Assembly (NCBI RefSeq): GCF_001721045.1
Contig: NZ_MDER01000038.1
Location: forward strand, 124,001 to 188,000
Reading direction: 5' to 3'
Length of the DNA: 64,000 nucleotides
Origin: Paenibacillus nuruki
GTDB lineage: Bacteria > Bacillota > Bacilli > Paenibacillales > Paenibacillaceae
Made by a program: the position numbers and the translations under genes
The notes under the pieces: generated by a model
What the model was told of the DNA's origin: nothing
What the model saw: the letters and a program-made list of their open reading frames with translations, nothing else
The model's database searches: none
Shown: piece by piece, positions 37,801 to 47,300 of the stretch
How positions within the stretch are numbered: the first letter of the stretch is position 1
Layout of the letters: every line of letters begins with the position of its first letter

Positions 37801-40800
37801 GAACAATGGATTGATAATCCAAGTCCGATCTTGTAACTTCAAGTTGAAAATGTGATTGAGGATGAATATGTTGCACAGGTTGTTCGTGTACCATTGTAAA
37901 TGAAGTACGGAACGATTCATGTCGTTGAATCAACTGTTCAAAAACAGACTGTAAACGTGAAATATCTATATGTTGCTCTGTCAGAAGTACATGTGGAATA
38001 TGATATGCAGAACTGTGTTGTTCCAACTGATCCAAAATAAGCAATCGGCGCTGAGCAGAAGTTACAGGATAATAGGGTTGTTCAGGTGCAGGTTGAATCG
38101 ACGTAGTTAGTTCATATTCACTTGTTGTAATGAATCTAGCTAGGTCGCGTAATATAGGATATTTAAAAATTTGACGTAACGGTACATCCACCTGACATTG
38201 TTGATGAATCAAAGCAACCAGTTGAGATGCTTTTAAAGAATGACCACCTAGTTGAAAAAAGGAATCTGTAGCACTAATTACTTTGACATTCAGCAACTTT
38301 TTCCATATATCAGCTAACTTTTCTTCTATTGCACCAGAGGGTTCTACATATTCAGTAGATGTTTGATCCAGTTCTATATTTTGCAAATAGCGACGATCAA
38401 TTTTGCCATTAGAAGTCACAGGCATATGCGTAATCATCATAAAATGAGTAGGAATCATATAGGATGGTAGTTTGCTAGCTATACGTACACGAATAGCTTC
38501 TTCAAGTAAAATGTCTTCTGTATCACTCACTAGATAAGCACACAATACCGCTTGTTGCTGATCATCACGACGATCTAACACAACACATTCTTTAATCGAT
38601 TTGTCTTCCAAAAGAATGGCTTCGATTTCTCCTAATTCGATGCGGTACCCACGAATTTTCACCTGATGATCTAAGCGTCCCATGTATTCGATATTGCCGT
38701 CAGGTAGCCAGCGTGCAAGATCACCTGTACGATACATACGTTGCTGAGGTTGATGTGGAATAGGTACAAACTTTTCAGCAGTAAGTTGCTCCCGATTGAG
38801 GTATCCTCTAGCTAATCCTACCCCGGCAATACATAATTCTCCTGGAACACCAATAGGCTGTGGAAGCAAAGCTGTGTTCATAATATACAATTGAGTATTA
38901 TCTATAGGACGTCCGATAGGGATAGACTGTGTATTGTTGTCTTGGTGTGAACAATCATAATAAGATACATCAATAGTAGCTTCAGTAGGACCATATAAAT
39001 TAATAAGACGTGTATTATTCGTTTTATAAAGAAGATCATTAAAGCGATTGACTTGTTGCACTTGTAAAGCTTCTCCACTCGCAAATACATAACGAAGACT
39101 GGATAACCGTTCTACTTCTGCTTTTAGTTCAAGATGTTCTAGAAAAACAGATAACATCGATGGTACAAAATGAATCGTAGTGACTCCATACTGAGCAATC
39201 GCTTGTGCAATCATAGCAGGATCTTTTTCCGCTTCCGGTTCTAAAAAGACTACGCTTGCTCCCTGCGTACTCCACCAGAATAATTCCCATACAGATACAT
39301 CAAAACTGTAAGGTGTTTTTTGTAAAATAACATCTTGTGAAGTCAGAGGATACTGCTTTTGCATCCAGTGGATTCGATTCACTAAAGATCGATGTTCAAT
39401 CATCGCTCCTTTAGGATTTCCAGTGGTACCGGACGTGTAGATGACATAAGCCAGATGAGAAGGTTCTACTAGAATAAGATCATCCTCATGATACGCCTCG
39501 TTCTCATCAGGCGTTATTGTATCTACCGTAATCAAATGAAGATGTTCAGGTAAACGTGATTCATGCTGAACAGTAGTCACTACTACCTGTGCGCCGCTAT
39601 CTTGAAGTATAAATTCCAAGCGTTCTTGCGGATGAAAAGGATCAAGGGGAAGATAAGCAGCACCTGATTTGAGAATTGCTAGTAGACTGACCATCATATA
39701 ATGAGAACGTTCCATCATAATGCCTACAATGTCATCAGGGCGAACACCTTGAGCACGTAACAGACGAGCCAAGTCACTCGATTGCTTATCCAATTGGGTA
39801 TAAGTCAGTGACGTATGTCCATCTCTTACAGCCAATTGATCTGGTGTGCGTTCCACTTGTTCTGCGAACCACGAATGAATAGTAAGATGAGAAGGATATT
39901 CGGCATCTGTAGCATTGAACTCCTCAACCACTTGAGTCCACTCATGAGGAGTCAGCAATTGGATACGCGACAACTCTATATCCGGTGTATGTATAATTTG
40001 TTCAATAACACGGGTTAAATGATCTGCCATACGAATCATAAATGATGACTCATAACGATGCAGATTGTATGAAAATGAAATTTCTAATTCCTGACCCGGT
40101 ACCACCATAACGGTCAAATCATAATTCGTTTGTTCAAATCCGTCGACGTCTGTAATCTGTAAGCTTGCATTACCGTTTTCATCACCATGCGTAATTTCTT
40201 CAGATAGCGGATAATTTTCAAAAACAAGAATATGTGACAATAAATTTTGCTTCAATATAGATTGATTCTGAAGTTCTGCAAGCGACTGATAACTGTAACG
40301 ATTCCCTTCGTTCATAGCAGACTGCATCTGTGCTAATAATGATACAAATGTCTGTTCTTCCTTGCTTTGTACTCTTACAGGTAAAGTATTAATAAATAAG
40401 CCTACCATTTCTTCGATTCCTAAAATATGTTCAGGTCTTCCCGAAACGACAGCGCCAAATACCACATCGCGACGACAATTATAACTCTGGAGCATCACTC
40501 CCCATGCTGCTTGAAATACAGTACTCACAGTTACTTGATACTGCCTTGCTAATTGTTCTAGCTGATGAGTTAACTGTTGATTCCAGCGAAAAGTATGCTG
40601 TTCTAAATCAAATGCCTGTGAATTTTTATCTAATGAACGTATATATCCAGGAATAACCGTCTCTTGATCTAATCCTTCCAAATAATTGTTCCAATAAGTA
40701 GAAGCTTCCGTCTTATCTTGACGTTCTATCCATTGAATAAATTGGCTAAATGGATAGACGGTCTCTAATTGAACAGTTGTCTGATCACGTAAAGACGTAT

Positions 40801-41299
40801 AGATAGCAAAGAAATCTTTAGCTACAATGCCTAGACACCAACCATCCATTATAATATGCGGGAAACTCCATACTAATTTTGATATCCCCTCTTTCCATTG
40901 AAAAAGAGTGATACGCAGAGGAACATCGCTCTCCAGATCGAACCCGGATATACGATCTTGTTGCTGAAATTCTGTCAGTAGTTGCTGTTTCTGAGCGTCC
41001 GAGTGCTGGCGAACATCTTTGATTTCCACACGAGGTGCTTCACGCTCTTTTAAAACGACTTGCAAAGGACGTTCTGTTTCTTTATGCAGAAAAATCGTAC
41101 GAAAAACATCATAACGATTAATAATCTGTTGCAGACTTTGTTGAACCCAATAAGGGTTCAACGTTTCCTGCAAAGTAATAACATTTTGTTGAAAATAAGC
41201 ATCTGAATCTGGATCTAATAATGAATGATATAGCATGCCTTCTTGCATTGGAGATAATGGATAAATATCTTGAATTTGTGGCTGACTCAAAGTGCTCAT
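34853..41299 (-). CDS. NRPS, two modules: Ser and Gly
   Basis: Synthetase of 2148 residues: C (about 10-450), A5 (about 460-985), PCP (Ser1021), C (about 1060-1500; DMHHIIADG), A6 (about 1510-2050), PCP (Ser2089), and a short acidic, Glu-rich helical tail suited to docking. The first C opens with YPLSPMQEGMLYHSL, the pattern of domains that accept a D-configured donor, and matches the epimerase ending the previous protein. Its active site reads FPHIIMDG, so the first His is Pro while the catalytic second His remains. Hand-read codes: A5 DVWHFSLIDK (Ser), A6 DILQLGMVWK (Gly). The ATG at 41299 sits immediately on its AGAAAGG; a TTG at 41290, 8 bases downstream of it, may be the true start. Confidence 0.92.
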   Translation of the reverse strand: MSTLSQPQIQDIYPLSPMQEGMLYHSLLDPDSDAYFQQNVITLQETLNPYWVQQSLQQIINRYDVFRTIFLHKETERPLQVVLKEREAPRVEIKDVRQHSDAQKQQLLTEFQQQDRISGFDLESDVPLRITLFQWKEGISKLVWSFPHIIMDGWCLGIVAKDFFAIYTSLRDQTTVQLETVYPFSQFIQWIERQDKTEASTYWNNYLEGLDQETVIPGYIRSLDKNSQAFDLEQHTFRWNQQLTHQLEQLARQYQVTVSTVFQAAWGVMLQSYNCRRDVVFGAVVSGRPEHILGIEEMVGLFINTLPVRVQSKEEQTFVSLLAQMQSAMNEGNRYSYQSLAELQNQSILKQNLLSHILVFENYPLSEEITHGDENGNASLQITDVDGFEQTNYDLTVMVVPGQELEISFSYNLHRYESSFMIRMADHLTRVIEQIIHTPDIELSRIQLLTPHEWTQVVEEFNATDAEYPSHLTIHSWFAEQVERTPDQLAVRDGHTSLTYTQLDKQSSDLARLLRAQGVRPDDIVGIMMERSHYMMVSLLAILKSGAAYLPLDPFHPQERLEFILQDSGAQVVVTTVQHESRLPEHLHLITVDTITPDENEAYHEDDLILVEPSHLAYVIYTSGTTGNPKGAMIEHRSLVNRIHWMQKQYPLTSQDVILQKTPYSFDVSVWELFWWSTQGASVVFLEPEAEKDPAMIAQAIAQYGVTTIHFVPSMLSVFLEHLELKAEVERLSSLRYVFASGEALQVQQVNRFNDLLYKTNNTRLINLYGPTEATIDVSYYDCSHQDNNTQSIPIGRPIDNTQLYIMNTALLPQPIGVPGELCIAGVGLARGYLNREQLTAEKFVPIPHQPQQRMYRTGDLARWLPDGNIEYMGRLDHQVKIRGYRIELGEIEAILLEDKSIKECVVLDRRDDQQQAVLCAYLVSDTEDILLEEAIRVRIASKLPSYMIPTHFMMITHMPVTSNGKIDRRYLQNIELDQTSTEYVEPSGAIEEKLADIWKKLLNVKVISATDSFFQLGGHSLKASQLVALIHQQCQVDVPLRQIFKYPILRDLARFITTSEYELTTSIQPAPEQPYYPVTSAQRRLLILDQLEQHSSAYHIPHVLLTEQHIDISRLQSVFEQLIQRHESFRTSFTMVHEQPVQHIHPQSHFQLEVTRSDLDYQSIVHAEHNLFDSIIDTFIRPFDLTQAPLLRATVVQFVNGGSALLIDMHHIIADGVSLTIITDEFNRLYEGQSLPALKLQYKDYAVWQQTHSDRMGTQTQYWLDQLSGELPILNLPADFSRPALQQFQGDHFLCTLSDSETRQLKKLASDYGVTLYMLLLAAYHTLLHKYTGQQDIITGSPIAGRSHADVQSIVGMFVNTLAIRSQPQPDSTFIQFLEEIKQLSIGAFENQEVPIEQIIDGLALRRDLSRNPLFDTMLIVQTMEFDDTASKDVLWKAYEYNAAVSKVDLTLQVEEQEQQLQFQWEYATHLFKQETIQHIAEHWLCLLTAIIDSPEARLSELHMLTPGEQEQLLYQFNPIPVAYADQMTIHGWFEQQAQETPNAIALMWSEHQLTYQQLDEQANQLARLLISHGSGPDRLIGLMTERSDWMIISLLAILKSGSAYVPIDPDYPAARVQYMLENSEASLLITQRTLVKGWEYSGTMIMVDDREWATESTQKLHLPIPVRSKHLAYVIYTSGSTGQPKGVMLQHQSVVNFITAMRQELHFTAGHKVLALTTLSFDIFVLETLVPLTSGMTVVIAEEVHQKNPHLLAALIQHHQIHMIQMTPSRLQMLMNSKEDAQCLNNVQELLIGGEALPLSLLQAVQSFKNLRIYNMYGPTETTVWSAMYELTDASAIRIGHPILNTQIRIVNGQGQLQPIGIAGELCIAGEGLARGYWKQDVLTSEKFVDDPYGLLVTESNASIYAESTGQAQSSKMYKTGDLARWLPSGEIEFLGRIDHQVKVRGHRIELGEIEGMLTRLPAVNEAIVLAIKDHADLYTLAAYLVLVDSTSISLLADIQTHLLSQLPDYMVPSSFALIEKMPLTPNGKIDLNALLHIETETIALTEYIAPRHEMDQDLIEIWSDILNQPQSQIGIQHSFFELGGHSLNASLFIVRLREKWGIQLDLRHFFQYPTIEWTADQIIQEQEELRRFEELLREVESMEQL

Positions 41300-41332
41300 C
41301 CTTTCTGGATTAACATACCTTCTGACTGAAAA

Positions 41333-44300
41333 TCATTTCAACTTTCCGCTTAACATGTTGCTAATCTGATCCAATTGACCAATTGAAAGCTGATTATATG
41401 TGAAATCCGTAGGACTCTGTTCTGTCGTCTGCTTACCTGTACAATGATCAATCAACTTCAGTAAATAGTGCTGATACTGTTTGGCCAATTTCGCTATAGT
41501 CGCTGGAGTATACTGATGACGATTATAATTAAAGGTCATTTTCAGCTGTCCATCATTAACCATCCCATTAATATCCAATGTAAATGCACGTTTCATTTCT
41601 GGATGGATTTCCATTCCTACGGATAAAGGAGAAGATTGAAGAAGACGTTGTGATGAATCGTTACTAGCTTCATCAAACTGACCTAAATAATTGAAACTAA
41701 TTGCTGGTTCTTGAGCAGTACGTAGCTTCTCCAAAGGTAGTGATTCCTGTTCTAATGTTAAATAACGAAGAATGCCATATCCTATACCTTGGTTCGGAAC
41801 TCTCCTCAATCCATCCTTAATTTCTTTCAACTGATATCCCAGATCATCCGCATGATCTATATTCAAAATATGTGGATACATAACGGTAAACCATCCAACT
41901 GTTCTCGAAATATCTATATTGCTGAACAAAGACTCCCGACCATGACCTTCTACGCTGACATGAATCTGTGATCGACCGCTCCATTCATAGAAAGTAAGCC
42001 CTAATGCTGTCAGTAAAATATCATTGATTTCGGTATTATAAGCATGGTTGGTCTGTTGAAGTAGACGCTGAGTATCCTCTTTACTTAGAGTCATTACTTC
42101 TTCACGACTATCTTGTTCATATCCATCATCTATAACAGGCATATCTTGTGGCAACGGTTCTTGTTTCTGTGATGCCCATGTATTCCAGTATGCCAACTCT
42201 TCTATTGCTTTTTGTTCATTAGAGTATTGGTCTAAACGTGCTGACCACTCTGCATAAGAGTCGCTTTTGGAAGGGAATTGGATAGGCTGTTTTTGTAAAA
42301 TTTGCTGATAGCCTACTTCCAAATCTTCCAATAAAATTCTCCATGACACGCCATCTACCACCAAGTGATGAATGACAATGAACAATTGATCTTCTTCTGG
42401 CGCTTGAAATAGAGCTGCACGAATTAAAGGTCCTTGCTCTAGATTCAAACTATGCTGAAGACGATCTGCTATTTGCTCTATCTGTTCATACGCTTGTGTC
42501 TGGGAGTATTGAGAATAATCATGTGCATCTAACAGGTATAAATGTTCTTCTTTTATACTGCGATGTTGTGCAGATACAATGTCTTTATGCTGCTTATATA
42601 CCATTCTCAAAGCATCATGATGTTCAACCACTTGCTGAAATACTTGATTCAGTACATCTATATCTATTCGGTTAGTACTTTGAAGCATGACTGCTTGATT
42701 ATAATGTTGATGTTGCGCCAGATTATATTTAAAAAATCGTTTTTGAATAGGTGTAAGTAGAGCTTCACCTTGTACTTCATCCTGAAAAATTTGACGCTCT
42801 ACTTTCTCAATATAAGGAGCAATACTGACAATATCTGAGTATCGGAAAAGATCCCGAATTTCCATTTTGAGTCCTTGACGATTAAGACGTGATGCTATTT
42901 GTAAAGCCTTGATTGAATCGCCACCATATTCAAAAAAGTTATCTGTGATGCCTACTTGGCGAATGCCTAGTACTTCTTGCCATACGTTAGCTAATATCTG
43001 TTGTACCTCAGTCTGCGGAGCTTCATAAGCTTGAGTATGACGCTGATTAAGATCAGGTTCAGGTAATGCGCGACGATCAATTTTACCGTTAGCAGTCACT
43101 GGCATATGATCCAAAAATACAAAATGAGCTGGAATCATATACTCAGGAACATATAGAGCCAAGAAAGAGCGTAATTCGGCTATATCTACTACTTGATTCA
43201 AATCAGGCACGATATAAGCGCACAGTTCTTGTCCTTCATCAGAGACTTGACGGGTCATTACATGTACTTCACTAACGACTTCATGACGGAATAAGTGAGT
43301 CTCAATCTCACCCAATTCGATTCGATACCCTCGAATTTTTACTTGATGATCAATTCGCCCTAGATATTCGATATTTCCATCGGGCAACCAACGAGCGAGA
43401 TCTCCTGTGCGATACATTTTTTGACCGGGTACAAATGGATTCTCGATAAATTTCTCTGCTGTTAATTCAGGTCGATTCAAATATCCTCGAGCCAACCCTA
43501 CTCCTGAAATGCATAGTTCTCCAGCAACTCCAATAGGTTGCAAATGATACTGTGCATCTACTATAAATAATTGAATATTATCTATAGGTTTACCAATAGG
43601 TACTTTTACAACTTCGTTTGTTGAAGGGCAATCATAATAACTGACATCTACTGTTGCTTCCGTAGGTCCATACAGGTTAATAAGTTCTGCTCCATAATGA
43701 GTTGCAATTAAACGATTAAATCGTTCTACTAATCTCACTGGTAAAGCTTCTCCACTTGCAAAAACGCGGCGAAGGCTTCGAATTTGATGAATACGAGAAG
43801 AATTTTCTAATACATCTAGAAAAGCAGATAGCATTGAAGGTACAAAGTGCATAGTAGTCACATGATGCTTTTCTATTTCAGTTAAGATAATCTCAGGATC
43901 TTTTTCTCCTCCTGGTGGCAATAAAACTACTTTAGCGCCTACTTCTCCCCACCAGAACAGTTCCCATACCGAGACATCGAAGCTGAATGGAGTCTTTTGC
44001 AATATCACATCTTCTGTTCCCAAAGGATAGCGATTTTGCATCCATTGCAGACGATTGATCACAGAATGATGTTCAATCATAGCTCCTTTAGGGCGACCTG
44101 TTGAACCCGATGTGTAGATAACATAAGCAAGATTTGTAGATTGACTCATAGGCGATAGATCATGCATATGTTCATCGTACATTTCTGATTCTTCTAATAT
44201 AAAAGTAGTCCCAGCAAAAGCGATGGATTCTCCAAGATGAGATTGTCGTAATAACCATGAAGTCTGGCTATCCTCTAAAACAAATTGAATACGTTCTTCA

Positions 44301-47300
44301 GGATGTGAAGGGTCGATCGGTAAATAAGCGCCCCCTGCTTTGAGAATTCCTAGAATACCAACCACCATTTCAAGTGAGCGTTCTACCATCAGCCCAACAA
44401 TAGCATCAGGCTCTACACCTTGATTGCGTAATTTCATGGCTAACGTATTCGCTCTAGCATTTAATTCTGTGTACGTGATCTGACGATCTCCGCAAATTAA
44501 AGCAATATGATCAGGTATTTTGTGTACTTGTTTTTCCCATAGTTGATACAACGTATCCTGCTCAGCATATGGAGCTGCTGTATGATTAAATAAGAACAAT
44601 TGGTCTTGCTCTTCTTTTTGCAATAAAGGTATATCTGCTATAGATGTTTCTGGATTAGAAGCAATAGCTACTAAAATCGCCATATAATGATTAAGCATTT
44701 GTTGTGCTGTTTCTATACGAAATAATTTAGTAGCATATTCTAAAGAAACAATTAATTTATCTGTAAATTCTTCGACATTTAAGGTTACATCAAATTTGGC
44801 AATACCCATTTCGAAATCAACCGGACGGAAAGTTAGGCCTTCTACTTCGATCTGTTTCATACCCGTATTTTGGAGAACGAACATGACATCAAATAAAGGA
44901 TTACGACTAACATCACGGCGCAAATTCAAACGTTCGACCACTTCTTCAAATGGAATATCTTGATGCTCATAAGCTGTTAACGTCTGTTGCTTGGTCTGTT
45001 CAAGCAATTGCATAAATGTCTGTTCAGGGTCTATATGAGTACGAATTGGTAATGTATTAACAAACATACCGATGATTTGCTCAATATCTGGATGAGGTCT
45101 ACCTGCAATAGGTGAACCAATCACCAGATCTTGTTGACTCGTATAGCGATACAACAAACTAGCATAAGCAGCTAACATCACCATATAAAGAGTCGTTCCA
45201 GATTTGGCACATAACGCATACAATTCCCGAGTCAGTTCCGGCTTCAATTCCTGTATCAGACTACTGCCTTCAAAATTTTTCATAACTGGTCGATTCCAGT
45301 CAGTTGGCAGATTGAGCACAGGAACATCTTTGCCCTGATCAAATAGTTGTTCCCAGTACGGGAGCTGCTTTTCTCTAGTCTCTTCCATCATACTTTGTTG
45401 CCATACCGCATAGTCTTTATATTGAATACGTAGCTCTGGTAATTCTTCTTGCGCATATAAACGGCTAAATTCTTCCACAAATACTTCTATAGATATACCG
45501 TCTGTAATAATATGATGCATATCTGCAAGCAATATATGATAATCATTAGCAACCTCAATAAGTTCTACACGCAGTAATGGTGCTTGATCCAATGAAAATG
45601 GACGGATAAAAGATTCCATCAGTTGTGCCGGATCTGCAAAATCATCTTCACGATAACTGACTTGAAAATCAACCTGAGGATGAATTTTTTGTACCGGTTG
45701 TCCATCGACAAAGTGGAAAGAAGTACGTAACGATTCGTGACGTTCAACCATAGCTGCAAATGCTTTTTCCAACCGTGTTTGATCTAATTTCCCCTGTAAT
45801 TCTAATACAGCGCTCATGTTATAAGCTTGCTGAGTATCGCCTAACTGATCAATAATGAACAGTCTTTTTTGCGCTGATGAAACATCATAATATTCTTGAA
45901 TAGGTGCTACTTCAATTTCAGTGTAACCTGTATCTTCAACACCTCTTACTAGTGGTGCCATTTGACGTATGGTTGGATAAGCAAATACATGACGTATAGG
46001 TAATTCAACACCGAATTGCTTGGTAATCCGTCCAACTAACATTACTGCTTTGAGTGAATGTCCACCCAGTTCAAAAAAAGAATCGTCAATTCCAACACGA
46101 CTAATACTCAATACGTCTTCCCAGATTTGAGCCATTTCTACCTCTGTTGTATTACGAGGTTTGGCATAAGAAGAAGTCGTTATTGGCGAATCGGTCGGTG
46201 CAGGAAGCGCTTTGCGGTCGATTTTACCATTAGGCGTAAGTGGTAAAGTCTCTAGATGAACAAAATGCGCAGGAATCATATACACTGGAAGTTGTGCTAG
46301 CAATATTGTTCGTAATACTTGAATATCAATTGTTCCTGTAACATAGGCACAAAGATATTTATCTCCTTGTTCATCTGTACGATCGGTTACAATAGCTTGC
46401 TCAACCATCGACTGAGCTAGCAGTACAGATTCGATTTCGCCTAATTCAATACGATATCCTCGAATCTTCACTTGATAATCGATTCGTCCAATAAAATCAA
46501 CCTGCCCATCAGGTAACCATCGTGCTAGATCACCTGTACGATATAATCTACCTTTTTCAGAAAAGGGATTTGTAATAAATTTCTCTGCGCTAAGTTCAGG
46601 ACGATTCAGGTATCCACGAGCAACAGACTGTCCACCTATACATAATTCACCGGCTACACCTACAGGAACTGGACGAAGATACTGATCTACGATATAAAAA
46701 GAATGATTGGCCAGAGGTCTTCCAATAGGTACATTACCGCTAACTGGTAAATGATCTGCGTCCTCTTCGTAAAAACTAGAATCAATCGCTGCTTCAGTGA
46801 CTCCGTAACTGTTCATAATACGCATACGTGATCCAAACCGTTCAAGTAAAACTCGATAATCTTGTACACTACAACTATCTGAACTGGTAATTAATAATTT
46901 CATCGTATCCAGTCGAATATGTTGCTCATATATTTCTTTCATTAGAGGTAAAATTAAAGCAGGTGTAGATTCAAATACAGTAATTTGATGTTTGACAAGA
47001 TATTGTGATAATGCAGAAGGATCAATCCGAACGTCTTGCGGACAGATCACCATTGTTCCTCCATTTAAGAAAGTACGTGCCATGTCTCCTGCAAATACAT
47101 CGAAAGAAAAGCTAGCAATTTGCAATAACTTTACTGCAAATTCTTTCAGACGATAGTCATCTCGATATCCGTATGCTGTGTTCACATATTGACCGTGTTC
47201 AATCATAACGCCTTTGGCATTGCCTGTTGTTCCAGAAGTATAGATGATGTAAGCAAGGTCAGAATCATCCACACTTTCGTTTTCTACAACAGCCGTAGTT

